Below are positions 50,356 to 58,248 of a stretch of 64,000 nt of DNA, one piece after another. This DNA is from Brumimicrobium sp964585545 (GTDB lineage: Bacteria; Bacteroidota; Bacteroidia; Flavobacteriales_D; Crocinitomicaceae): assembly GCA_964585545.1 (NCBI GenBank), contig CAZPDT010000013.1, positions 1 through 64,000 of the forward strand, in the 5' to 3' direction. Position numbers and translations under genes: made by a program. How positions within the stretch are numbered: the stretch's first letter is position 1; each line of letters starts with the position of its first letter. The notes below the pieces were generated by a model, which was not told the DNA's origin, did no database searches, and saw only the letters and a list, made by a program, of their open reading frames with translations.

Positions 50356-51456
50356 ATGATGCGACTTGCTGGAACATATCATCCCATTCCTTATCTTTTG
50401 GAAAGGATACGTCATTATCTCCCAGGAGTAAATGAAATCAATGGTATTTGGATGGATTACGACAAGCAGCTATATACTTCGAATGAACCCAGAGCTTTAC
50501 GTAACCATTTAAAAGTCAGGTGTCAAGAAGTAAGAAACACCAAAGAGCTATCTGATTGGTCTGTTGATGGACATTTGTTTGAAAAACATTCAAAGTTAAA
50601 GCGTCAACTTTCTTTGGAAGACGAAAATACCATGAATGTTCTTCGCCTCTATTTTAATTCTCCGGTTGATGGATTGAAAGATGTGATTGCAATTGTTTTT
50701 CCTGATAATGCCTTTTTAAAAAGTCTAAATATTGAGTTTAAAGGAATTTCGACACAAGAAAAACGTATTTTAAGTAACCTACTATTTTCTGTTTTATCCA
50801 CAGAACACCAAAAAGTGATTGATGAAAGGGGTTTTCTTCAACGTGTTGAAAAAATTAACTTAAAAACAGAAAGGAAAATTGTTCAATTAAAGGACGATTT
50901 AAAATCTACCGAACAACTTTACTCTTCGGCTGTACGGAATATTATTAATGAATTTAAGTTAAAATATGAAAAGGTACTCTCTAAAGAATTTGTATTTCAT
51001 CCCAATATTGCACATCAACTAGCGAAAGAGCGCCTCACACTCGATCAAATTGAAAATATTGTTCGCAATGCTATATATTTAGCTTATAATTTAAATATAT
51101 CCACGCAAACTGTGCAAATTTCAGAAGATCATATACAGATTGACAAAAGTCAACAGTTTGAAGTTTCAGAATCTGTCAATTTTAAACGTGAAGATAAAGT
51201 GCATATTCTACTCGATAGATATGAGGCTGCTGCAATTAAAGCAATCGATAAAGGGCTTGTTTTAAATGGAAAAAACATTGCCTCCCAGTTGGATCCACCC
51301 GTAACGCCTCCAGCCATTACGGATGCCGTGAAGAAAAACAACAACAAAATTGCTTATCTTTTGCAACAGTATCCTGAAAAATGGCGCCATACAAGGAAGT
51401 CCATAAAGCCGATTCAAACGATTGATCAAGAACGTAATTTCCGAGAAGTGGTGTAA
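50356..51456 (+). CDS. Putative regulator with sigma-54-activator-like C-terminus
   Basis: A 366-residue cytoplasmic protein I do not recognise. Residues ~1-190 are unfamiliar (RHYLPGVNEINGIWMDYDKQ; DIENTMNVLRLYF...) with coiled-coil helices near 155-190 (RVEKINLKTERKIVQLKDDL). Residues ~190-270 (LSKEFVFHPNIAHQLAKERL; LDQIENIVRNAIYLAYNL) resemble the helical subdomain that follows the AAA+ core in sigma-54 activators. The segment at ~275-335 (LLDRYEAAAIKAIDKGLVLN; GKNIASQLDPPVTPPAITDA) may be a Fis-like or DNA-binding unit. No ATPase Walker motifs are visible. It could be a regulator that kept the helical and DNA-binding parts without the AAA+ core. Monocistronic. Confidence 0.6.
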   Translation: MMRLAGTYHPIPYLLERIRHYLPGVNEINGIWMDYDKQLYTSNEPRALRNHLKVRCQEVRNTKELSDWSVDGHLFEKHSKLKRQLSLEDENTMNVLRLYFNSPVDGLKDVIAIVFPDNAFLKSLNIEFKGISTQEKRILSNLLFSVLSTEHQKVIDERGFLQRVEKINLKTERKIVQLKDDLKSTEQLYSSAVRNIINEFKLKYEKVLSKEFVFHPNIAHQLAKERLTLDQIENIVRNAIYLAYNLNISTQTVQISEDHIQIDKSQQFEVSESVNFKREDKVHILLDRYEAAAIKAIDKGLVLNGKNIASQLDPPVTPPAITDAVKKNNNKIAYLLQQYPEKWRHTRKSIKPIQTIDQERNFREVV

Positions 51457-51479
51457 CAGTTTAAACCGAACTATTAACT

Positions 51480-51508
51480 GCGTTGAGCTCGCAAGCTCGG
51501 TTCATAGG
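51480..51508. repeat. Dispersed short repeat, family 2, copy 3
   Basis: GCGTTGAGCTCGCAAGCTCG then GTTCATAGG; the best-preserved copy, partly self-complementary (GAGCTCGCAAGCTC). See 6770-6798 and 26799-26828. Confidence 0.45.
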
Positions 51509-51703
51509 TTTTCCCGATGAACCCCAAAATAAGGGCATAAAATACACTCAATGATTTTTATAATAAACTGATTATACATTGAATACAATGTGTATTAGTG
51601 TGGACTTGATGAATAGTTAGGATTTAAATTTTTGATAACAAAATCACTTTTAAAGGATTGCAACTAAATAGATTCAATAAATCAATTTATTTATTCATTT
51701 TTA

Positions 51704-51734
51704 TTTGTTGAGTAAAATCAAATTGCTATTTTTG
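51704..51734 (+). promoter_or_regulatory. Promoter of the SRP RNA gene
   Basis: TTTG (51704-51707), 19-nt spacer, TATTTTTG (51727-51734): an exact housekeeping-type Bacteroidota promoter directly upstream of the RNA's 5' end. Confidence 0.85.
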
Positions 51735-51735
51735 C

Positions 51736-51847
51736 CGTCGGGGTAAGTCTTGTACGACTAGCTCCCTCTGAATCCCCCAGGACGGGAACGTAGCAAGGGT
51801 AAGAGGTTGTAGCAGTGCGATGCAAGTAGCTTACCCCACTTTTTTTT
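51736..51847 (+). ncRNA. ffs: Signal recognition particle RNA (small bacterial 4.5S type)
   Basis: The RNA of SRP that binds Ffh and delivers ribosomes making membrane proteins. 5' GGGGTAAG (51740-51747) pairs with 3' CTTACCCC (51830-51837). The conserved domain IV is seen as AGGACGGGAACGTAGCAAGG (51779-51798): tetraloop GGAA closed by ACG/CGT, asymmetric loop AGCA. A poly-T run (51840-51847) follows. An ideal promoter precedes it. The ends are estimated to a few bases. Confidence 0.92.
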
Positions 51848-51960
51848 CAATGGTTGCTCAAAAACTTCATATATTCCCATGCATCATAGGGATTTAACAA
51901 TTTTTTCTGATGAAGTGAAAAAAAAATCTAAAGAATCCGTTTATCTACTAGGTATTGTTG

Positions 51961-51968
51961 TAACTTTA
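51961..51968 (+). promoter_or_regulatory. Candidate -7 box of pyrG
   Basis: TAACTTTA, one mismatch from consensus, with TTTA 17 nt upstream and the ATG 28 nt downstream. Confidence 0.35.
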
Positions 51969-51996
51969 CCGCCCATTGTTACAAAACATCTTTAAA

Positions 51997-53619
51997 ATGT
52001 CAAATTCAACGAAATATATTTTTGTAACTGGTGGGGTTGCATCGTCATTAGGAAAAGGAATTATCTCTGCTTCTTTAGGTAAACTACTAAAAGCGAGAGG
52101 AATAAAAACCACAATTCAAAAATTAGATCCTTATATTAATATTGATTCTGGAACATTAGATCCTTATGAACACGGAGAGTCTTATGTAACCTCAGATGGT
52201 ACAGAAACGGATTTAGATTTAGGGCATTACGAACGCTTCCTAAACATTACTACAACAAAAGCCAATATTGTAACTTCTGGTAGAATTTATCAATCTGTAA
52301 TTGATAAAGAACGCCGAAGAGAATACAATGGTAAAACTGTGCAGGTCATTCCACATATAACCAATGCAATAAAAGAAAGCATCATTGGTGCAAATGTAAA
52401 CAATGAATATGACGTTGTTATCTGTGAAATTGGTGGAACTGTTGGAGATATGGAATCATTGCCCTATATAGAAGCGCTTCGTCAATTAAAGTGGGAAAAT
52501 GCTGGCAATTGCATTTCGATTCACCTTACCCTTATCCCTTACCTTCGAGCAGCAGGAGAACTTAAAACTAAACCCACACAACACGCTGTAAAACAATTGT
52601 TAGAATTGGGGATTCAACCTGATGTGTTGTGTTGTAGAACAGAACATAGATTGGATTTGGAACTCCGCAAGAAAATCGCTTTGTTCTGTAATGTTAACCC
52701 TGACGCTGTTATTGAAGCTTTGGATGCTCCTACAATCTATGAAGTGCCAATTATGATGCATGATGCTGGATTAGATGATGTCGTATTGCGAAAACTTAAC
52801 CTTCCCTTGAATATTGAGCCCGATTTAACTTCATGGAATGCTTTTTTAAATGACTATAAAAATCCAACATCGGAAATTACAATCGGTCTGGTGGGTAAAT
52901 ATGTTGAATTAAAAGACGCATACAAATCAATAAGTGAAGCATTTATTCATGGTGGAACGGCCAATCATTGCAAAGTCAATATTGAATGGCTCCATTCTGA
53001 AAATATTACAGAATCTAATGTGAATGACATACTTGGAAAAGTAGATGGTATTCTTGTAGCACCGGGATTTAGCATAAGAGGAATGGCAGGAAAAATAAGT
53101 GCAGTAAAATACGCCCGTGAAAACAATGTTCCTTTCTTTGGAATATGCCTTGGAATGCAGTGTGCGGTAATAGAGTTTGCTAGAAACGTGGTTGGATGGA
53201 AAGATGCACACACTTCCGAAATGTCTGTAGATACAAATTATCCTGTAATTAATTCGATGGAAGAAAATATTACTGCAGGGAATGATCATAGAATTATGCA
53301 ACTCGGACTCTATAAAAGCAAGCTGACCAAAGGTTCAAAAATTCATGAAGCATATAACGCTGATACAATTGAAGAACGCCACCGACACAGATATGGTGTA
53401 AATAAAGAATACATAGATGAATTGAATAAATACGGGATGAAAATGACGGGAATCAATATGGAGTCAGGGCATGTAGATGTTATTGAACTCGATAATCACC
53501 CGTGGTTTGTTGGAATTCAATATCATGCTGAATTTAAAAGTACCGTTGATTACCCCCATCCTCTTTTTACACACTTTGTGAGAGGAGTAATGGACAACAT
53601 AAAGCAATCCAATAAATAA
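51997..53619 (+). CDS. pyrG: CTP synthase
   Basis: The final enzyme of pyrimidine synthesis: amination of UTP to CTP using glutamine and ATP. N-terminal synthetase domain: KYIFVTGGVASSLGKGIISA, LDPYINIDSGTLDPYEHGE, and EIGGTVGDMES. C-terminal class I glutamine amidotransferase: Cys384 in FFGICLGMQCAVIEF, with His and Glu near WFVGIQYHAEFKS. The start is ATG at 51997 (MSNSTKYIFVT); an upstream TTG frame is not needed. 540 residues, the usual length. The yidC gene follows 39 bp later; in Bacteroidota pyrG and yidC are often adjacent, and co-transcription is likely. Confidence 0.97.
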   Translation: MSNSTKYIFVTGGVASSLGKGIISASLGKLLKARGIKTTIQKLDPYINIDSGTLDPYEHGESYVTSDGTETDLDLGHYERFLNITTTKANIVTSGRIYQSVIDKERRREYNGKTVQVIPHITNAIKESIIGANVNNEYDVVICEIGGTVGDMESLPYIEALRQLKWENAGNCISIHLTLIPYLRAAGELKTKPTQHAVKQLLELGIQPDVLCCRTEHRLDLELRKKIALFCNVNPDAVIEALDAPTIYEVPIMMHDAGLDDVVLRKLNLPLNIEPDLTSWNAFLNDYKNPTSEITIGLVGKYVELKDAYKSISEAFIHGGTANHCKVNIEWLHSENITESNVNDILGKVDGILVAPGFSIRGMAGKISAVKYARENNVPFFGICLGMQCAVIEFARNVVGWKDAHTSEMSVDTNYPVINSMEENITAGNDHRIMQLGLYKSKLTKGSKIHEAYNADTIEERHRHRYGVNKEYIDELNKYGMKMTGINMESGHVDVIELDNHPWFVGIQYHAEFKSTVDYPHPLFTHFVRGVMDNIKQSNK

Positions 53620-53658
53620 AGAATTATAATATAATAACAAGTCAAAGTAAAAATAGGA

Positions 53659-55569
53659 ATGGACAAAAAAACATTAATAGGGTTAGGAATAATTGGAGTA
53701 ATTTTAGCAATGTTTACTTTTTTTAATCAACCTTCCAAAGAAGAATTACAAAAACAAAAAGAACAGCAAGAACAAAATCAGAAACAAGAGGAAAAACAAC
53801 AAAAAGAAAGCGTTGTTTCCGATAGTATCACTAATGAAAATAACACTGACAGTATCCAGAATATTGCAACTTCTACAGAAACGGATTCGATTCAAAAGGA
53901 AGCTCCCCTTGAAACTGAAGAAATAAAAGAAGAAACATATACTTTAGAAAACAATGATATAAAAGTTATACTCACCACTAAAGGAGGTGGTGTAAAAAGT
54001 GTATTTCTGAAAAAACATCAAACCTATTATAACTTTATTAAAAACAAAGGAACCGATAAGATTACTCCACTTAAACTGTTCGATGAAGACAAGGCTACTA
54101 ATAGCTTAAAATTCAACGATAAAGGAAGGGAGATCAATTCAAATAACTTTGATTTTGAGCTTATAAAACAAACTGATTCCTATATTTCTTTTATCGCACA
54201 TTTGGGCAATGGAAAATCAATAGAACAGATTTACACCATCCAGCCTGATAGCTACGATATTAACTATGAGGTGAAGATGAATGGTTTTGAAAAGGAAGTA
54301 CAACCAGGACAAGTTTATTTGGACTGGGCGCTCGACCTTCTTAAAACGGAACGATTAATGATAGAGCAACGGCGCTACTCGACCGTCTTTTATCATGCCA
54401 AAGGAACTTATGATTATCTTTCAGAACATTCTGATGACGAGGTTGTTGCTGAAAACAATGTTGATTGGGTTGCTTTTAAGCAAAGTTATTTTTCAACCAT
54501 TATGATGCCGGATAATGCCTTTAAAAAAGAAGGAACAACTTTCGAAGTAAAAACCATACCTGATGATGCGCCAGAAAAAGACTCTGCACTCATAAAGTCT
54601 TATGCTTCAACAATGAACCTTGGCATAAGCAATACTGCCAATGGCAGTGCTAAAATGAAATGGTACTTTGGTCCAAATGATTACGAACTTTTAAAAACCT
54701 ATAACAACGGAACAGAAGATTTATTGAATTATGGTTGGGGGCTTTTTAGATGGATTAACGTCTTTATTATTCAGCCTGTATTTGAATGGTTGGCGAGTTT
54801 TGGAATGAATTTGGGGCTGGCTATTCTCTTGTTGACCATAATAATAAAGTTGTTTCTTACCCCTATTCAATGGAAAATGTACGTCTCTTCTGCAAAGATG
54901 AAGATTTTAAAGCCTGAGATTGAGGAAATCAATAAAAAATACCCGAATAAAGAAGATGCAATGGCCAAACAAAGTGAAACTATGGCGTTGTATAGAGAAA
55001 CTGGCGCAAGTCCCCTTTCTGGTTGTTTGCCAATGTTGATTCAAATGCCAATTTTGTTCGCTGTATTCCGCTTTTTCCCCAGTACTTTTGTTTTGAGGCA
55101 ACAAGGTTTTCTATGGGCTGAGGACCTTTCAAGTTATGATTCTGTTTTGGATTTGAGTTTCAATATCCCATTCTACGGGTCACACGTTAGTTTATTTACC
55201 TTATTAATGGCAACAACTACGTTGATTTATACCGTAATTAACAGTTCCAATCAAATGCAACCATCACAACCGGGAATGCCTAACATGAAAGTAATTATGT
55301 ACTTCTTCCCTATTATGATGATTTTCTTCTTCAACAGTTATGCCTCTGGTTTGAGTTTTTATTATTTTGTATCAACATTAATGTCAATATTAACAATGAT
55401 TGCAATTAAAAACTTCTTTGTTGATGAAGATAAATTGAAAGCAAAAATGGCAGAACGACAACAATCTAAGAAAAAAGGAGGTAAAAAAGGAAAATCCAAA
55501 TTTCAAGAGCGTTTAGAGGAAATGCAAAAAGCACAACAGGAAAAATTAAAAAATAAGAAAAAGAAATAA
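53659..55569 (+). CDS. yidC: Membrane protein insertase YidC
   Basis: A 636-residue inner-membrane insertase that folds and inserts membrane proteins with or without SecYEG. Order: N-terminal TM (LIGLGIIGVILAMFTFF), a low-complexity Gln/Glu/Lys linker (KEELQKQKEQQEQNQKQEEK), a large periplasmic beta-supersandwich, then the conserved five-TM core with a hydrophilic groove (AILLLTIIIKLFLTPIQWKM; SPLSGCLPMLIQMPILFAVF; FNSYASGLSFYYFVSTLMSI). It ends in a long basic tail (KKGGKKGKSKFQERLEEMQK..KKK) suited to ribosome binding. The SRP RNA and YidC lie within 2 kb, a suggestive secretion-related neighbourhood. Confidence 0.96.
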   Translation: MDKKTLIGLGIIGVILAMFTFFNQPSKEELQKQKEQQEQNQKQEEKQQKESVVSDSITNENNTDSIQNIATSTETDSIQKEAPLETEEIKEETYTLENNDIKVILTTKGGGVKSVFLKKHQTYYNFIKNKGTDKITPLKLFDEDKATNSLKFNDKGREINSNNFDFELIKQTDSYISFIAHLGNGKSIEQIYTIQPDSYDINYEVKMNGFEKEVQPGQVYLDWALDLLKTERLMIEQRRYSTVFYHAKGTYDYLSEHSDDEVVAENNVDWVAFKQSYFSTIMMPDNAFKKEGTTFEVKTIPDDAPEKDSALIKSYASTMNLGISNTANGSAKMKWYFGPNDYELLKTYNNGTEDLLNYGWGLFRWINVFIIQPVFEWLASFGMNLGLAILLLTIIIKLFLTPIQWKMYVSSAKMKILKPEIEEINKKYPNKEDAMAKQSETMALYRETGASPLSGCLPMLIQMPILFAVFRFFPSTFVLRQQGFLWAEDLSSYDSVLDLSFNIPFYGSHVSLFTLLMATTTLIYTVINSSNQMQPSQPGMPNMKVIMYFFPIMMIFFFNSYASGLSFYYFVSTLMSILTMIAIKNFFVDEDKLKAKMAERQQSKKKGGKKGKSKFQERLEEMQKAQQEKLKNKKKK

Positions 55570-55590
55570 TTCAAAATGTATACTATAATT

Positions 55591-55635
55591 GAATAATTCG
55601 TAATTGAATAATTCGTAATTGAATAATTCATAATT
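55591..55635. repeat. Three tandem copies of a 15-bp repeat
   Basis: GAATAATTCGTAATT occurs twice exactly and once with a CG to CA change. Similar short sequences occur at 43712-43725 and near 7975. It lies between yidC and the Sua5-type gene. Confidence 0.75.
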
Positions 55636-55680
55636 GAAAAAAATTCCCTATCTTTCTGTTGTAATATAAAATGAAATTCG

Positions 55681-56292
55681 ATGCTCATAGAAATCAATCC
55701 AAACAATATTGACAGACGTCTAATTGAAGATGTAGTAAAAGCATTAAAATCGGGAGATATCATCATTTATCCCACAGATTCGGTCTATGCAATTGGCTGC
55801 GACTTAGAAAACAAGAAGGCTTTAGAAAAACTGGCTAGGTTTAAAGGCAAAAAGCTAAAACACACTCAGTTTTCAATCATTTGCAAAAATCTAAGCGAGG
55901 TGTCAGAATACGTGAAACATCTGCCTCAACCTACTTTTAAATTGATGAAAAGAACATTACCAGGACCTTTTACTTATATTTTAAATGCATCACAGAACGT
56001 AACCAAGCGGTTCGATTCAAAACGAACAGAATTGGGCATCAGAATTCCTGATAATTCTATTGTTAAGGCAATTGTTGAGCATCTGGGCAATCCATTGGCG
56101 ACAACTTCCTTACACAATGAAGACGATGAAATCATTAATTACTATATCGATCCGTATAAAATTTATGAACGTTTTGATAAAGAAATTGAAGTGATTATTG
56201 ACGGTGGGCAAGGAAAAATTGAGGCCTCTACTGTTATTGACTGTACCGGTTCTGAACCGTTAATCATTCGTGAAGGCGTAGGAAAGATATAA
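55681..56292 (+). CDS. L-threonylcarbamoyladenylate synthase (Sua5/YciO/YrdC)
   Basis: A 203-residue YrdC-fold enzyme making threonylcarbamoyl-AMP from threonine, bicarbonate and ATP for t6A37 of tRNAs. Features: GDIIIYPTDSVYAIGCDLEN (~24-43), KLARFKGKKLKHTQFSIICK, LMKRTLPGPFTYIL (~96-109), ELGIRIPDNSIVKAI, and PLATTSLHNEDDE. Being of the short type, it lacks the Sua5 C-terminal domain. It is the kind annotated YciO or Sua5/YrdC in Bacteroidota. It starts at ATG 55681; a TATCTTTC element ~30 nt upstream may be its -7 box. Confidence 0.9.
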   Translation: MLIEINPNNIDRRLIEDVVKALKSGDIIIYPTDSVYAIGCDLENKKALEKLARFKGKKLKHTQFSIICKNLSEVSEYVKHLPQPTFKLMKRTLPGPFTYILNASQNVTKRFDSKRTELGIRIPDNSIVKAIVEHLGNPLATTSLHNEDDEIINYYIDPYKIYERFDKEIEVIIDGGQGKIEASTVIDCTGSEPLIIREGVGKI

Positions 56293-56486
56293 GAAAATAC
56301 TCTATTTTCCTACCAGCCACTATTTAATCCGAATTATTCATACATTTTCTATTCCAAAGTTAAACTGCCTGCTATCTTTGGAAATGATCGAAATTTTTAT
56401 ACCCAAAAATTGGGTTACAATCCCGAACCATAAAAACTCCTGTGCTCCCCAAACCTATTGTCATTTTAGCTTTTCATCGCAAAAAC

Positions 56487-57452
56487 CTATGGATAGTCCG
56501 GGTTAATTTCCCACATTTTTATTTTACGGTCATCTCCAACTGTAGCAAACAACTGTTCTGTAATTTTAGCAATTCTATTGACTGTATGTCTATGGCCATT
56601 GTTTTTAAACTCTATTCTTTCTATAATTGATATATCATCAGCATTCCATATTTTGATGCTTTTGTCAAAACTCACAGATATCAACTTTTGTTTGTTGTCT
56701 ATAAGCTCCAAATCGTAAACGGCATAATTGTGACCCGGAACATTCAATAATTGCTTGTTTTCCTTCCAATTCCACTTTCGAATAAAGGCATCTTTCCCTC
56801 CAGTGTATAAAAAATCACCATCAAAAACAGCACAATTGACGCCGTCGGTATGGGGTGTTTTGATTTCTTGGACAAGATTAAAGAACAAAGTGTCTAAAAT
56901 GCGAACAATACCATCCTCACAACACAAGGCAATATATTCCTCATCTTCATTTATAGCAATTTCTCGGATTTTACCACATCCATAAGGATAGGTAATCAAT
57001 AAATCAAAATTTTCGGCTTTCCAAGCACAAAAAATACCAGATTTATCCCCTGAATAGAATTGTTTTTTTAAGGGAGAATGTTCCAAAGAAAATACAGCGG
57101 TTTTATGTTGGGTTAACAATCTTTTCTCCTCTCTTTTTATCGTGTCAACAACATGAATTTCTCCATTGTTAGTGCCAATAGAGAGAATATTGAATTCGGA
57201 AGAAAATGCAATATTATATGAAGACCTTTCAAGTTTTACAACAAAATTGGTTTGTTTGCCTGTTTGAATATCCCATTGAGCAACATATTTATCTGCACTT
57301 GCAGTAAAAAGCTGCCCATCGTAATAAATTACATCGTAAATGGCGCCATTGTGTCCACTTATTGTAAGGGTATTTTTGAGTGACTCAGGATCATCGAATA
57401 AAAATTTCTTCCCTCCTTTAGTCAGTCTCCGTTTGATCTTCTTCCTCTCCAT
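56487..57452 (-). CDS. WD40 repeat protein
   Basis: A 321-residue soluble protein made of about seven WD40 repeats forming one beta propeller. Recognisable units: LTISGHNGAIYDVIYYDGQL, LLTQHKTAVFSLEHSPLKKQ, HTDGVNCAVFDGDFLYTGGK, VPGHNYAVYDLELIDNKQKL, SVSFDKSIKIWNADDI and HRHTVNRIAKITEQLFATVG. No signal peptide. It overlaps the upstream ComA-like gene by 35 bp, so translation is coupled. Bacterial WD40 proteins act as protein scaffolds; the partner may be the TPR protein or ComA-like enzyme, but this is inference from adjacency. Confidence 0.88.
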   Translation of the reverse strand: MERKKIKRRLTKGGKKFLFDDPESLKNTLTISGHNGAIYDVIYYDGQLFTASADKYVAQWDIQTGKQTNFVVKLERSSYNIAFSSEFNILSIGTNNGEIHVVDTIKREEKRLLTQHKTAVFSLEHSPLKKQFYSGDKSGIFCAWKAENFDLLITYPYGCGKIREIAINEDEEYIALCCEDGIVRILDTLFFNLVQEIKTPHTDGVNCAVFDGDFLYTGGKDAFIRKWNWKENKQLLNVPGHNYAVYDLELIDNKQKLISVSFDKSIKIWNADDISIIERIEFKNNGHRHTVNRIAKITEQLFATVGDDRKIKMWEINPDYP

Positions 57453-58248
57453 CCGTATTCACTTGTTTTAATCGAGCAGCGTAGTCTTCAGGTAAATTTT
57501 CAAAGAAAGTATCTCCCCTTAAACCAACCCTTAAACACTCAAGTGGAATCACTTCATTAGGAGCAATATTACCTAAATTAACGTTTGCTCCAAACAATTT
57601 TATAAACCAAACTTGTTGGTTTTTCTTGGGTGCTTCCCACAATATATCATTCGGGTCGACTTTGGATGTGATTTTATTAATTAAAAAGGTATGGGCCGTT
57701 CCGTTCGGTCTAAAAACACCTACTGTACCACTTTCTCTACCTTCAGCAATGACTTTCCACGAGCCTGCTTCTAGTTCATTTTCCATCATTTTAATCCATT
57801 TATTCGGAGAAATGATGATTCCTGAATCCTTTGAGCCTACTTCTGAAAGCACTGTGACATCTTTTGATAATGTTTGAATAAGTTCACATTTTTCCTCATG
57901 TTGTAAAATGATTGAGCCATCAGATATTTCAGCCAAATCAATCCCTAGGTCGGTAATAAGTTTACGGTATTCGTTAAACATTCCTCGCGCATAAAAGGCT
58001 TCAAAGAGAGTGCCTCCAAAATAAGGGCGGATATTATTGGACTGATACAATTTGATTTTTTCTTTTAATTGATTGGTAATAAATGCTGTTCCAAATCCAA
58101 ACTTTACAATATCAGTATGTTCTTTATTGGCTTCAATAAAGTCTTCTGTTTCTCTGTAACTCAATCCTTTATCCATCATCATTGTTAGCCCTTTTTTTCG
58201 GGGCTTATTGTCTCGTTCAGGAATAAAAGGCAAATTAAAATTCTTCAT
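57418..58248 (-). CDS. Phosphosulfolactate synthase-like protein (ComA family)
   Basis: A 276-residue TIM-barrel enzyme of the ComA/phosphosulfolactate synthase family, which adds sulfite to phosphoenolpyruvate to give phosphosulfolactate. Family sequence: FIPERDNKPRKKGLTMMMDK, IVKFGFGTAFIT, RPYFGGTLFEAFYARG, EISDGSIIL, LSEVGSKDSG, VIAEGRESGTVGVFRPNG. Archaea use it for coenzyme M. In Bacteroidota the role is unknown to me; sulfonate products such as sulfolactate or sulfonolipid precursors are plausible. Acidic C-terminal tail (DGEEEDQTETD). Genes upstream (TPR; 14-bp overlap) and downstream (WD40; 35-bp overlap) are tightly linked. Confidence 0.88.
   Translation of the reverse strand: MKNFNLPFIPERDNKPRKKGLTMMMDKGLSYRETEDFIEANKEHTDIVKFGFGTAFITNQLKEKIKLYQSNNIRPYFGGTLFEAFYARGMFNEYRKLITDLGIDLAEISDGSIILQHEEKCELIQTLSKDVTVLSEVGSKDSGIIISPNKWIKMMENELEAGSWKVIAEGRESGTVGVFRPNGTAHTFLINKITSKVDPNDILWEAPKKNQQVWFIKLFGANVNLGNIAPNEVIPLECLRVGLRGDTFFENLPEDYAARLKQVNTDGEEEDQTETD

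Larger units (their letters stand above)
51457..51735. other. Intergenic region before SRP RNA
   Basis: Contains a short family-2 repeat (51480-51508) and the SRP RNA promoter (51704-51734). The rest is AT-rich without recognised features. Confidence 0.6.
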
